A DNA stretch of 64,000 nt from Hirudo medicinalis (lineage: Eukaryota; Annelida; Clitellata; Hirudinida; Hirudinidae): NCBI GenBank assembly GCA_011800805.1, contig MPNW01000072.1, positions 111,471-175,470 on the forward strand, in the 5' to 3' direction. Below, piece after piece: positions 34,901 through 47,072 of the stretch. The notes under the pieces are model-generated. The model saw only the letters and a program-made list of their open reading frames with translations, was not told the origin of the DNA and ran no database searches. A program made the translations under genes and the position numbers. The stretch's first letter is position 1. Every line of letters begins with the position of its first letter.

Positions 34901-36170
34901 GCCAATTCAGTTAATCCTTCACTGGAAATTCCTCCCCATGATTTTGGCTAAAACATGCTTCTTTTTCTAACCTGAGGTCATGCCAGTAGAACTGATGGCC
35001 ATCAGGTCCATCCGGGTTAAATTTATTCTCATCTGGAAAAATAATATCGACCCAGCCATAATCTTTTCTAATTTGATTTGCTGAAAATTTACCCATAGAA
35101 GCCTTTCTTACCAGGAGTCTTTGCTGATGAATCGTCAGTTTCTTGGTCTTCCGTGATTATTTTTCATTCCATATTCCTCAGGAGCCTTTAAGTAATTCCA
35201 GGCGACAATCTTGGATCGATTGAGCTCTTTGCCAATTTCCATGATCGAATAATTTGCTTGTCTGAAGGCCTCAATCTCCCCTCTCCTTGTCAGACAACAT
35301 TTTACCTCCAGCCATTTATAAAATAGTAGTTTTACAAACTTCAAATTAATTTTCAACTCTTTTTGGGTTTATATATCGATAATATTTGCATAAAGTGCAT
35401 TTGATTGCATAACTATCAAAAATTTCAAGTTTTATTGGATGTAAGATATGAGGATGTTTTCAAATGGCTGTAAAATGCTATTTTGCATATTTTACAAGTT
35501 CAACTTGTTAAATTTATTTGAAATTTTACAGGTTGTTTTGTATACAATAAAGTGACGTTATGTATAAAATTAAGTAATATCGAACTTATATTTATCTTTT
35601 ATAATAATAGAAATTATTATATTGAGTTATCAGGAAATTATGGGGTGTCCTCATGGTTTCCGTCCCAACTGTATTTATTTATGATTATCATAAATTATGC
35701 AAATTCAGCATTTCAGTAGAACTTCAATGCCATGAATTGCCATGTTAAGTAATTTCAAAACTGTTAACATCATTTGGCTCTTGAATCATTAAAGTGAATG
35801 TTGTTTGAGACATTTCACTTTGATTTTTAAATCTATTGAATCGTCTTTAAGAAATCCAAGTAGTGACGTTTCAAAATAAAAATAATTCAAATGCTTGTTG
35901 AATTAACAAATAAAGGAGAAGTGAACTAATATCGGATTGCATTTGAATTGCTACCAGGAGGTGATCACGTTGCTGTTGGCAGCGTTCATCAACGGAGACC
36001 AAATGAGCCTCATCAATGGAGCTGGTCTCCTCATCTGTTTACTGGGAATAGCACTCCACGTCATGTTCAAGTTCAAACAAACAGGTCGGCATTTATTCAT
36101 CTGATGAGTTCTTTCCTTCCATCCATCTTATTCTTTAATTATGTCGACAGAGGAAGTCAGCGAGGCTTGA
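31972..36170 (+). CDS. slc35c2: SLC35C2, nucleotide-sugar transporter family member
   Basis: Nine exons with consistent phases: 31972..32172, 32336..32486, 32542..32605, 32665..32737, 32842..33010, 33473..33556, 33764..33939, 35958..36084, 36151..36170; 354 residues. SLC35C2 is a Golgi multi-pass protein implicated in GDP-fucose availability for Notch O-fucosylation. Family landmarks: FRFPLSITMTHL, SLDIGLSNWSFEYITISLYT then MTKTT, ISGLRWTLNQIVLQ, NPIDMMYHIQPWM, GLTLSIAGIFKEVITLLLA. About ten hydrophobic helices are visible. The predicted C-terminus (EEVSEA) is much shorter than the vertebrate tail. Intron 7 (about 2 kb) was enlarged by a Tc1 insertion. AATAAA at 36328. Confidence 0.94.
34510..35671 (-). 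mobile_element. Tc1/mariner element, defective, in SLC35C2 intron 7
   Basis: About 1.16 kb flanked by TA on both sides (34508-34509, 35672-35673) with near-perfect inverted ends of about 50 bp that begin CAGT..GGACGGAAA and include CATGAGGACACCCCAT. Minus-strand transposase pieces: an N-terminal HTH (RGEIEAFRQANYSIMEIGKE, then PEEYG and HGRPRN) in 35135..35356; the second catalytic segment (DIIFPDENKFNPDGPDG, YWHDLR) in 34911..35096; and QQDNAPIHTS near 34800. Frames shift between pieces and the region before the second block is shortened, so the transposase is inactive. The ends could still be mobilised in trans. Confidence 0.9.
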
Positions 36171-37819
36171 AGGATTGGGTCCAATGGAGAGTTTCAAATC
36201 ATGTCAAGTTGGTTCTGCAGCACGTTGTATGCATTCATCGACAGAATTTCTATTTTATAAATATACAAAAGAATTAATATTGTTACAAACTCCAATTGTC
36301 AATTAACCACCATCGTTAAAAAAAATCAATAAATCCTACAACTACCAGTAATCGCGAAACAGATTTTGTTCCGAATTTGAAAACCTTGCGTTCGACTTAA
36401 GTTTGCATCACATCAAAGGAGTAATGTAAGGTTGTGAGTGGGTTGAAGAGCGATTGATTCACAGGCACTCGAGCTCCAGTGTGCCGATATGAAGCAGATC
36501 AATACCTCGTGTTAACTTGTCTCGATGCGATGGAGGCCCGTTATGAGAGTGAATTCGCTACTGTGGTGGTGAGGATCGTGCACGGATGAAACGTGCCAAT
36601 TTAGCGGTAGTGGTTGCCAGATGGTGTTCGGTTTGAGGGGATGGACGGGCGAGGTCGCATTGCTTTTGTCCGTGCTTCTGGATTAGTGCCATGCGTTGAA
36701 ACGAGGATTCCAGTATTAGAAGTTAGTATTGCACATCGTGTTTATTGCTTTGGCGTTTCAAGTCTTATCGTTGAATCCATGAAATAACGTGTCATCTGTC
36801 GTCGAACGTTGGTAGTTCAGAATTCTCAAAAGATGCACAATTTAGCACCAATAACTTGACTAACTGAAATGTCACCTAAATTATTCCAGCTGATTCGCTT
36901 TAAGTTGTAATTTGTTAGAGCCCTCGAGTTGAGTTAAACAATTGTTGGTGTCAACCATTAGCTTCAATTTCCTCATGAGACAGCTTTGTTCTTGAGCTGC
37001 ATGAGCGTGGATGTGTTATGGATTACAAATAAAATTAGTTTGCACGTTTCTTGAGCACGCAGCGATGAAATGCGACCCTAATATTCCAGCTAATGAAGTT
37101 TTCTCCATAACTTTATTAAAAATAGAATTAAAATTCTACGCTGAGATGAATTTGAAAATATTGAGCGGCTATTTATTGCCATAGCTTGTCAAGGAGGCCC
37201 AATCGATTATTTGAACTGAATAAATATGAGATTAATTATAATATTTGTAAACTATTATAGTAATTATAAATAAGCGATAACGTTATTTGAGTGATTTAGT
37301 TTTAAGCATTGTTAATTCTTAAAAGAAATCATCCAAAGATAACACAAAAAGATGAAAATGAAAATTGGGAGTTGTCATCATCACCTGTCATTTTCTTAAA
37401 ATAAATAAATGCAAATGCAACAACTCATATTGTTGAACGGTAAATTTAAAAGTCTGAACATCTTGTGAAATATTTCTGTGCGAGCGAAAGTGCCATTGTT
37501 TTGTGCAACAAGAACTTTCTCACGAGATGAGAGCAAGATTTAATTTCGGCTGAAAACGCCTTTCGAAAAGCTTTCCAAACTATTCACGAATGAAAAAATC
37601 CAAAACTCTTTGATGATAATTAGTTTATCAGTTGAGTCTAAATATATATTTTACATGTAAAAAGCCTCAGCCTCAGCATTTAAACTCCCAACAGTCAAAT
37701 AAATTCAGCGTAATGACTTCGTCATTTGGATGTAACAAAAAATAAATTATTTTATTGAACTCTAAAAGTTCAAATGAGGCTCATAAATTGACTTTGAATT
37801 ATTGCAGGTCTTTTGAAGA
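36171..37819. promoter_or_regulatory. SLC35C2 3' end and innexin upstream region
   Basis: The innexin ATG lies 13 nt after an acceptor (gaattattgcag at 37807), implying a 5' UTR intron. A GC-richer tract at about 36400-36720 is the likeliest site of the promoter and first non-coding exon; its long stretch lacks coding potential. The exact start is not determinable here. Confidence 0.4.
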
Positions 37820-39058
37820 ATGGAACGACTGCTCAAGTCCGTACTCAACGTTCGGGAATTCAAGCTGCACGTGGATGATGATCACGTGGACAGGTTGAGT
37901 CATCGAGTGACCGTCATCATCCTCGTCTGTTTCGCGTTCATCATCAGTACGAAGCAGTTCGTTGGAGTCCCCATCAGCTGCTGGTGTCCTGCCCAATTCA
38001 CGCCCAGTCACAGGGAGTACGCTGACACTGTTTGTTGGGTCAGTAATACTTATTACCTGCTAACCGATGAAGAAATACCAAAGGAAAGACTCTCTACTGA
38101 GAAGAAGAAACAAGTCGTCTGCTACTACCAGTGGGCACCTCTGATCCTCATCTTCCAGGCAATCCTATCCTTCATTCCATGCCAGATTTGGAGATTCCTC
38201 AACCAGCGCTCAGGTGTGAATCTCTGCACAGTAATGGATGCAGCACATGTTTGTTCAGAGGCTTCGTACTTGGAGGTCCGCGAGAAAGCTATCAGGTACA
38301 TCGTCAATCATATGGATCGTTACCTTCTGTCTCAGAGAGAGTTTAGAACTGGCTGCATGATCAGAATCAAGCACTTTATTGCCAAAGTTTGCTGCCTCGT
38401 TGGAGGCAGACTTTACGGTAACTACCTCATCACGGCCTACCTGAGCGTCAAGATTCTGTACATCGTGGTTGCCGTAGTTCAGTTGATGTTGATGGAGGTC
38501 TTCCTTGGAATCGAGCACTACTGGTATGGCGCTTATGTGGTCGATAAGTTGATTAAAGGACAAAAGTGGGAGCAGTCAGAGAGGTTCCCGAGAGTTACAC
38601 TCTGCGAGTTTGAACTTCGACAGCAAGCGAGGGTTCACTACCACATCGTTCAATGCGCACTTACTATCAACCTGTTCAATGAAAAGATCTTTGTCTTCGT
38701 CTGGTTTTGGTTCGTGTTTCTAGTTATCATCACCTTCATCAACGTCCTCAAGTGGCTGTTCAGGTCTTTATATTGGCCAGGACAAGTTCAGTACGTAAGA
38801 AGGAGACTCAGGGCTTTCGACGTTGCTCAGCGCGAACCAAGCGTCTTGGCAAAGTTCACAGAGAACTACTTGAGGCGAGATGGGATGTTCATATTGAGGC
38901 TGATCAGCATGAACATGGGCGAAGTGGTTGCAGGAGAAGCCTTGTGTGGCCTCTGGAACAACTACAACCCTGACAAGCGACTCATGGTCGAGAAACATGG
39001 AAGGAGACACATGGAAAGAATGAGGATTAATGGCGCTAAGAAGGTGGAACTCGTCTGA
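37820..39058 (+). CDS. Innexin gap-junction protein
   Basis: Single coding exon, 412 residues. Innexins form invertebrate gap junctions and hemichannels. Four membrane segments are visible near residues 30-50, 108-128, 210-235 and 290-315. The signature YYQWAP (YYQxxP) starts the second segment. Two cysteines lie in the first extracellular loop (CWCP ... VCWVSNTYYLL), and the second loop is also present. The N-terminus is of usual length (LLKSVLNVREFKLHVDDD) and the cytoplasmic C-tail is short and basic. The loop style is typical of lophotrochozoan innexins. The coding region is markedly more GC-rich than its flanks. A 5' UTR intron is likely. Confidence 0.96.
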   Translation: MERLLKSVLNVREFKLHVDDDHVDRLSHRVTVIILVCFAFIISTKQFVGVPISCWCPAQFTPSHREYADTVCWVSNTYYLLTDEEIPKERLSTEKKKQVVCYYQWAPLILIFQAILSFIPCQIWRFLNQRSGVNLCTVMDAAHVCSEASYLEVREKAIRYIVNHMDRYLLSQREFRTGCMIRIKHFIAKVCCLVGGRLYGNYLITAYLSVKILYIVVAVVQLMLMEVFLGIEHYWYGAYVVDKLIKGQKWEQSERFPRVTLCEFELRQQARVHYHIVQCALTINLFNEKIFVFVWFWFVFLVIITFINVLKWLFRSLYWPGQVQYVRRRLRAFDVAQREPSVLAKFTENYLRRDGMFILRLISMNMGEVVAGEALCGLWNNYNPDKRLMVEKHGRRHMERMRINGAKKVELV

Positions 39059-40741
39059 TGCGTTCCCGCATTCCGTTTTTTGGTTGTCAACTTCGATTTT
39101 AGAATTCTATTTCTTTAGTTTTAGTCCTTACTTTGAGGGTGTTTTAAAATGAATTATTCCTTAGAACATTTGATGCACGAATGAGATGCCTTCGCTCTGA
39201 AGAAATCAGTGGAAATTCATGCTATTTCCTGCATGTTTCATCTCTTGCAATTCATTTTACATGCTTATTTATTGAATTGATAATTCAGTTAAAAATGTCT
39301 CTCCAAAACCACTCCATAACTACGTTCACTCTCCGCTATGCAAATGTTTGTATAGAACTTTTACAAAATTAGCCATTTTTCATTCATTAGCAACATCTTT
39401 CAAATCTCTTCTTGTCTACAATTTGCGATGGTTTTCAAGATCGAACGGTTCTATTGTAATTGAAAATAATTTTATTTTTAAAGCACTTTTAATTATTAAA
39501 AAACACATTTCATAAGAACTTTTTGTGACAGAAAGTGATTTAAAACTGCGATGAACTGAAAGTAAAGGAAATCTAAAAGCTGATTTATTAAAATTTGTTA
39601 ATTTCTTCAAATGCAACAACACGAGTGATTTACGACAAGACATATCAACATTAATTGGGGTGTGAATTATTTCAACTATTGTATTGATTGATTGCGGTGA
39701 TGCGAGTCACGCTGGTGATGATGATGATGATGATGCGATATTTAAGCATGTAAACACATTTAAACCTGGCAACAAAAATGAGACAATCAATTTGAATTTT
39801 ATTGAATATCAATTGTTTGAAAAATGTTTAAATAAGAATTTTTCAAAATTGATTTCCCTTTCGTCTGAATTCTTACAGTTTTCAACGGTAACATTTTCAT
39901 TCATTAACCATAACAATTAATTACTTCGATTGATGAAATTTAGATTGTTGATCTCTGATTGTTCCATCCTCATTTTAATATTAAATAAAAAATTGTCAAA
40001 TAAAGAGCCATTGTTAGTAAGGTATTTGTGTGTTCATGCATGCATACGTGTTCTTCAATGCAAAAGTTCATTTGTTTAATATTATTATTATTCGTCATTA
40101 TTATATTATTTTTATTATTATTTATGAAAAATACCTCGAGTTCATAGTGAGAAGAATTATCAGGTGAAAAATAGGATAGGTTCGGTTCTCAGAATATTTT
40201 TCTGACCACGTATATCGCATTTCGCTGAAACATTCCTCTGATTACGTCTCAATCAACGTAAGGATCCAATTACCTCATTAACCTCGAGCTTATTAAGTAT
40301 TGTTGCTGAGGCTGTTATATTTTGTGTGAAATTTTAGTTGTTATTAAACAAAAATCGGGTCTTAATTTGTTGTTGTGGAGCACTTCTGGACCTCACCAAT
40401 GCATTGGCAGCCAGAGATAACAAGATGCCGAGTATATCATGCGCATAACATTGCTCTGCTTGAGTTTAGCAAATATTTCCTGCTGCAAAGTTGATGTGAG
40501 AAAACAACACCAGTATTTCATATCGCCGATATGCACAAAGTTCTTAACACGTGTAAATAAAGCGTAGAAATGGCTTTTTAATAAAACTTTCGTGGTCTTA
40601 TTGATTGAATTTTTAATCTCGAAGTTTTGAATTTAAAAGTTTCTGGAACGGGTTGATAATCGATATTGAATCATTCTTAATTCATTGAGAATTGATTATG
40701 GAGAATTGAGATAATGATCAACAACTACACGAAAATAGGTA
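39059..40741. other. Innexin 3' side and phosphatase upstream region
   Basis: AT-rich spacer with short GAT and TTA microsatellites (39717-39735, 40083-40128). AATAAA motifs occur near 39985 and 40003. No other gene recognised. The phosphatase ATG follows a possible acceptor (cacgaaaatag). Confidence 0.4.
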
Positions 40742-41998
40742 ATGCAAGCAGACGACAAGAACACAGTTCCATCTGGACTGAACTATCAACTCTCAACTAA
40801 ATCGGATGAATTTTACTTGGAGCGAATGAAGGAAATACTTGCTGTTAACTCTAGTGCCAGGCCTCCCAGTGAGCCTGTAGAAATGGCTGAAAACGTTTTT
40901 ATGGGAAGTCAGAAACATGCCGAAGACTTCAAACTCTTGCGACGCTACGGCATAACTCACATCGTCAACTGTGCCGGTTCAAAGCTCGTGAACTGCGCAC
41001 AGAACCAAGATCAGAGGGTCTCCAACACACTTTACCCTGAAGAATCAGGAATAAGTGAGTGCCTCATCATCGGAGCAGTTGATCATGAAGACTACGACAT
41101 AGGAACGCACTTTGACAAGGCTATTGACTTTCTGAACTCCGTCGAGAAAAAAGGCGGAAGAACTTTGGTTCATTGCAATCTTGGCGTCAACAGAAGTGGT
41201 GCTATCATGGCTGCTTATCTCATGGTTCGTAAAAAGATGAGTCTTCTAAGCGTCATTGATTACATCAAACAGAAACGATCAGTTGCTCTCAGCAACCGAG
41301 GTTTCAGAAAGCAATTGATATCTTTTGCCAAAAAGAGAGGCTTGTTGGAATCATCGGAAATTAAGAAAACATCCAAAGAAACAGCAGTCAATTCGTCCTC
41401 AGATATCGATGAAGGACGTTCGCCACAGACTCCTGTTGTTAGATTCCAATCTTACGATCAATGGATAAATTGCGACGATTTAGACTCCAAAGTTATTATG
41501 TCGGAAAATGATTCCAAGATTTCCTCATTGAAAAATAGGGTACAAGCTGCAGTAAAGCCAAAAATTTCAGATCGATTCTGGTCATTTTCAAGGTCATTCG
41601 TGAAATGGCGCAGTAAAACTCATGGGAGAAGAAATGAACGAAATTCTGAAAGCGCAGTTACATCTCCAATTTTCGGAGAGTTAGACCCCGTTTATGAACA
41701 TTCGGAAACGGGAGAAAATGCTCAAATAAAATCATCTGAAGAGTGCATTCAACAAGCCCCTCATCCAAACAATCAGCAATTTGATCGACCATCCTCAGCT
41801 CAAAGATCAAACAGTTTTCTTTCTTTGCTCAAAATTCCTGGACGTCGCATGAAGTCTTCGTCGATTTCTGACTTTCACTCTCTTCACCAATCAACATCGA
41901 GTGCAAGTTTTATTGAAGTTGACCCCTCGATCTCTTCTTCTGCAATGCGACCTCTTAGAATATCTCAAAGTGTTGGGAACAATATTACTTCATGTTAA
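40742..41998 (+). CDS. Atypical dual-specificity phosphatase with long Ser-rich tail
   Basis: Intronless, 418 residues. The catalytic domain spans about residues 45-205: substrate-side segment NVFMGSQKHAEDF, the loop YGITHIVNCAG, a candidate general acid in GAVDHEDYDIG, and the P-loop HCNLGVNRSG matching HCxxGxxRS with catalytic Cys and Arg. Family members dephosphorylate Tyr and Ser/Thr on MAP kinases or other substrates. There is no rhodanese/CH2 domain, so it is not a classical MAPK phosphatase. The C-terminal 210 residues are Ser/Lys-rich and disordered, with basic clusters (PGRRMKSSSISD) suited to regulation by phosphorylation. Substrate cannot be inferred. AATAAA at 42295. Confidence 0.92.
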   Translation: MQADDKNTVPSGLNYQLSTKSDEFYLERMKEILAVNSSARPPSEPVEMAENVFMGSQKHAEDFKLLRRYGITHIVNCAGSKLVNCAQNQDQRVSNTLYPEESGISECLIIGAVDHEDYDIGTHFDKAIDFLNSVEKKGGRTLVHCNLGVNRSGAIMAAYLMVRKKMSLLSVIDYIKQKRSVALSNRGFRKQLISFAKKRGLLESSEIKKTSKETAVNSSSDIDEGRSPQTPVVRFQSYDQWINCDDLDSKVIMSENDSKISSLKNRVQAAVKPKISDRFWSFSRSFVKWRSKTHGRRNERNSESAVTSPIFGELDPVYEHSETGENAQIKSSEECIQQAPHPNNQQFDRPSSAQRSNSFLSLLKIPGRRMKSSSISDFHSLHQSTSSASFIEVDPSISSSAMRPLRISQSVGNNITSC

Positions 41999-42437
41999 TT
42001 TGATTTATTTTGATTTGAAACTTAGGGGTTAAGATATCAATAGTTCCGGTTGAAAATTATTACTTCCCTTCTCTGCGCTTCAATAACAAATTCATTCCAA
42101 TTTTGAGATCTTAAACAAGAATATCTCATTATTGCAAACTGTGCGTTGTAATTTTTTTCAGTGAATTATTATATAAAAGCAAAAATATTTCGCCCTCTGA
42201 AAAATTGAAATGCTAAATTCCATCGGTTTTATTTGTTGCAATAATAAGAATTATACAGCTCAACTTAAAAATTAATGTGAAATTGTTTATTTGTAAATAA
42301 AACACGCAAAAAAAATTGTTCTCTGAAAATGCTCCCGACATGAGTTCCTTAACCAAAAATCCAAGTAAATCTGTTCACGTGATCAGGCGACTAGTCTGCC
42401 AATTAGCGGGAGGTTGGAAGATTGAGTTTCCGAGAAA

Positions 42438-45400
42438 ATGTCTTCCAGGCTTACAAGAGGGTTGGCACGTTCTGAAAGTGAAATTGTGCTTGACGAATAC
42501 TTGCATGGACTCGGTTTTTGGAGGAAAATGATCCCTAAAGATGGCAACTGCCTGTTTAGGATTGCATCGGAGAAGGTGAATTGTTTCGAGTTATAGGACG
42601 AATTGTGTTTTGTGGTGAAAATTGATGTAATTTTAAGAGCCGCGAATATGTTTTTCACAGTAGTCCTTGTTGAAAATAAGATAATATTTCGAAAAGAAAA
42701 CTAAATGCGGCGTGCTGTTAATTATGATGTAATCGCTTTTACCCCGAGCCAGATACAGTAATACGATAAAATATCCAGACACCTAGGCATTTTGGCTTAA
42801 TTTTTATTATCTCCAGTTGCTGGGCTCCCAAATTTTTCATGAGGTCATCAAGGAAATGTTTGAAAGTTATCATTACCATCAAAGGAAATTGAAGGTTAAC
42901 CTTAACTGGTAGCCTTTAGTTTAAAAGACTCCATAACTTTTTAAAGTTTCATTTAAGGTGTCTGAATCCATCTGCTTGTTTCAATTTTTGTCTCATCTCA
43001 TGAAGTAAGAATTGCTTTTATAAAATCAAAAGAGCTATGTTGTTGAAGCCAAAGTGAATTTGTTATTAGAAAAGATATCAAAATATTTTGGAATTCTTCA
43101 TCTGAAATGAAAGATTGCACTTCAAACAACTTTGACGAGAAGGTTTGTAACACACAGTTTCTAGAGAACATGTAATGTTATTGTTAAGTTTTACTTTTTA
43201 CTCATGAACTATTAAGTTATGGTGACCCGAGATAGCAAAGCCCTCGCAAAAAAAATTTAAACATGTCAAGGTTTTTGCTTAGGTGATACTGTGCACAGTG
43301 GATGATAAACACTTTGACTTGGTTTACACTCTTGATTATGTCAACACCAGTGCTCTTTGTCAATGTGAGTTAATTGAGGGGAATAACATATTCAGAAATG
43401 GATTAATGGTCTTTCATGTATTCAGCTGTCTTGTATGAGATTCTCTATGAAGGTGTGTTTGGAGTGAACAATGCATTGGAGAAGTCTAAAGATATGATGG
43501 GAGTGAAAACACCCATCACTCCTAAATTCCCACAAAGTTGAGTTTTAATTTTGTGCCGACTTATTTTGCAACTCAATTAATGTATTTGGTGTTTATTGCT
43601 TGTTCTAAGACTCTTGATTCCATTTATAAATTCAAATTCAGCTTTTAAAAGGTCAAGGACCTCTAATTGTTGCTCATAAAACTTACAAACCATATTCTTA
43701 GCTGGAATGTAAGATGAGTGTGATAAACACAGTTTAGTGAAGCAGGATTCTTGTGCCTTGAGAACCCTTGCTTGTTGCTATTATGATTGCTTGATTGAAT
43801 TTTTCTTGCAGCCCTTTTGGCCATTTCAATTCTGAGTGTTTGTCTCCTGTTGATGCCAACTTTGTAAGTTGTGATAAAATGAAATTATGAATGTTGCCCA
43901 AAGCAAAGTTTGTTTGTTTAAACTTTTGCAGCCAAGAACATTCATTGCTTTTCCATACAAAGTTGCAAAGTCATTATCAGTTGAAATTCTGAGGAATGTG
44001 GAGTATGATGCATGGCTGGAAGTTAAGAAAGGTGGGTTGTCTGGGATGATCCTATTTATGTTCCTAAACGTCGTATTGCTCGCAGCTCGAACTTACAGCT
44101 GCACGCATTTTGACAAGAACATCCCACTGCCAGGAGACAAGTGCCAGGTTGTTTTGATACCGAGATCATAATCATTCGAGCCGATTGACCGACTGAAAGA
44201 TTAATTTCACCAGGTGACCTTGGAAGGACATGGAGACCTGGCCTTCAATGCTCACATACAAGAAATCCAGAAAGATAAAGGACTCGCCGTTGTATTTGTC
44301 GAGGGCCTTGGACAGAAGTTTGATTGTGGTTTTTTACGATGCCACTTTGCAGCGATGCTGATGATTGCATTTTAACTCAGGCACATTGTCCGCACAGATG
44401 CCATCAAACTACTGGCCAAACCCAGTCAATTTGGTTCGTGAACGTTGCTTTGATGCCTTTTAAGAATGGAATTTACAGAAAGTTGTTGCTTTAGATTACT
44501 TTTGGAGAAAGAGAGCCAAAAAGAAGGTAGTTTTTATCATTCTTTGTGGATATTTAGAATGATAGCAACGAAGTTGCAAATGTTCCAACCTCGATGAGGT
44601 GTCAACATGTTGCTTTACTCTATTTCTTTAGTTGCAAGCTTGTTGACTTTTCATTCTCAGGTGTTATAACTTCGTTACTCAAATATTTTAGTCGATGCCA
44701 GGAAGGCCGGTCGTGCAGATGTTTTCGTCGTGCATTTTTATTTGAACATTTCACTCAATGTTTTATCTTGTTTCAGAGCTGTGATGGTTGCACTTCGAGC
44801 AACAAAAGTTACTTTGTGCCTGCCATGTCTGCAAGGTAGTACTGTTTAATGAAGATCAACACGTTAAAGATTTATTATGTCAACGAAATCGTTTTCTTCA
44901 GGAGTCCCCTGCGAACCAATCGGATCAATTCGACTGGTCACGTGACGAACGCACCGACCGGTCGAGACGGGTCGGCATGGGGTTGTTGTTCTTTTTATTG
45001 CGGAGATGTCACAAGCCTGTTGTTTTGTTTCACAGTTTCCATGCATTGAAGACCATAGAGGAAAGATGTGATGACCTGGAGATGTTGTGAGTTCTACTTT
45101 GATTGCACGATTGAATTTTTCTTGCAGCCCTTCCAATACTGATTACTAGCAATGAATTGAGTTGCATTCATTTTAATTAATCAGATTTTATTTAATATGT
45201 AATAATAAATTATATCTATGAATAATGCCATAATTAGCAGCATCAAGGAAAGGAGTTGCAGTGAAGGATACTTCAGGAAGGAATTCAGACTTGATGGTCC
45301 TGAAGATGAGGTAACTGTTTGTAAATGTTGGTCATGTGACCTCTTGATTGTATAATGATTATATGTTGTAATCACCTGCTTAAATGTTGATGATGATTTG

Positions 45401-46544
45401 GTTAACATAAGTAGACAGCTGGGTCAGAGAGCATGTCATGCATTATGTGAATACTTATTTGCTTTGATTGATTGTTAATCTTGGCTCCTCTAACTTGTTC
45501 ACGCAAATTTTCAAGATGCATTTGAGATGTAAATGTTGACTGAAGATTATTCTTATTAAATACTAAAGTGAATTTTACAACTTTGAGCAGAATGGATTCT
45601 ATGACCTTTCGCCTGGAGGTAAGGAGTAATTTGACCTTCATTTGATCCTTGAGCGTAACGAAAACTCCACGGGCAGATGATGAAGTCCTTGAGGAGGAAA
45701 GCCATGCCACAGTTGAGACGAGTTGGAACTATACTGCAACAGAGGGCCAAGTACGAACGGGATCGACCGAAGGTTGCCCTGTGTCTCCGGAGGGGACCAA
45801 TGTCGAAGGAGTGACGGACAGCACGGTTCAATTTTCTCCGAACATGTACACCCCTCAGTCGACCTACATGGTAGTGCCAGCCCCCAATGGTCATATCCTA
45901 AACTATGAGAATTATCCTGGCATCATCAACTTTTCTGCTGCACCATCTATTGATACCACTGGATCAGATCTTCCTTCTCAGGGTGAAGATGATGATGATG
46001 ATTATGATTGATGTTTTGGTGATCATGATTAGCTTTCATGAGGTGATAGAAAAGTTATGATTGCAGATGTCTCCACATCAAGATTCTTCTACAACCTGGG
46101 AGTCCTGGTATTTTTTTTTTCAATTGACATCTTCGTGTATTTACGATGGATACGAGAATCTTTACATTGCAAACTTCAGACATACAATGGCTGGTTGATG
46201 GTGCAAAGCCAGATGGGGCAACAGTCTGTCCAGGCCATCAGTTCATCTCAATCCTTCATATGCCAAAGCAGCAGCTCAGGTGTATACATGGCTGCCCAGC
46301 CTCCTGCTGTTGTAGCACCAGAATACATTGTGGTCACCAACAATGAATCCTTTACCAATGGTGGGTGTGAATGTGTGTTGTGGATGTACATTATTATTAT
46401 TATTAATTATTCATTTAAACATTTAAAGGAGGCTATGTGGCAGGCATTTCACCACACGGTGGGGCCTTCTATTATCCCTCGACCACTCCCACCTCTCCTT
46501 ACATCCAGGTGGCTGCTCCTGTGCAGTATCACTCTGCTCTCTGA
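42438..46544 (+). CDS. otud4: OTUD4-like OTU-domain deubiquitinase
   Basis: Many small exons; supported ones include 42438..42575, 42817..42894, about 43060..43142, 43283..43364, 43426..43536, 43812..43863, 43932..44031, 44086..44148, 44214..44317, 44381..44433, one ending at 45982, 46067..46107, 46180..46360 and 46429..46544. The OTU catalytic loop is MIPKDGNCLFRIASEK (Cys nucleophile) and the histidine side is DDKHFDLVY. RNVEYDAWLEVKK and PGDKCQVTLEGHGDLAF match the OTUD4 Tudor-like region; SRFFYNLGV matches a conserved C-terminal motif. OTU enzymes cleave ubiquitin chains; OTUD4 acts on K48/K63 chains and binds RNA granule proteins. Part of the OTU domain between 42894 and 43060 and some exons around 44500-45600 remain unresolved. 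One intron (44032..44085) is only 54 bp. AATAAA at 46975. Confidence 0.82.
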
Positions 46545-47072
46545 ACTGCTTGTGTGTCCGAATGGAAACCAAACTGCGTTTAGCTTCATCATGTTCCTTA
46601 AAGAAGTATTAGCCGTTGTAATGTGCTTAAGCTGTCGTGCCTTATTTGTTATCGGTGATATTGTTTCTCCTCCTGTCGAAGTTGAAGATGGAAGTTTTAT
46701 TTTTTGCCAGGAGACTATTTTGTTGAGAAGTTGTTGATATTTTTGTTCTTTTGAAGGTCGTTTCAAGTTGATCATGCCTCATGCCATCACATAATCACAT
46801 AATCACACAATCTCAAACATAATCCAAACCCTGATCCGGTTACTCTTATTTGTTCCTCTTTAAGGTGATTCGTACACGTGATCTTTTAATGGTTATTAAA
46901 TAGTTTTAATAGTTATTAAATGTGCGATTTTATTGTAAATTGAATTGTATTAAATGTTTCACAATTACTTGGTGAATAAAGAAGCAACAGACTTGAGATG
47001 TTAGATTTAAATTTATGAACCCCAAAAGTAATACATTTTACTCACCATAAATTGACTAAAACATTAATTGAA

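Noticed and set aside
45556..45894. 112-codon minus-strand ORF across OTUD4 3' exons
   Set aside because: Antisense shadow of an OTUD4 coding exon; no independent signal.
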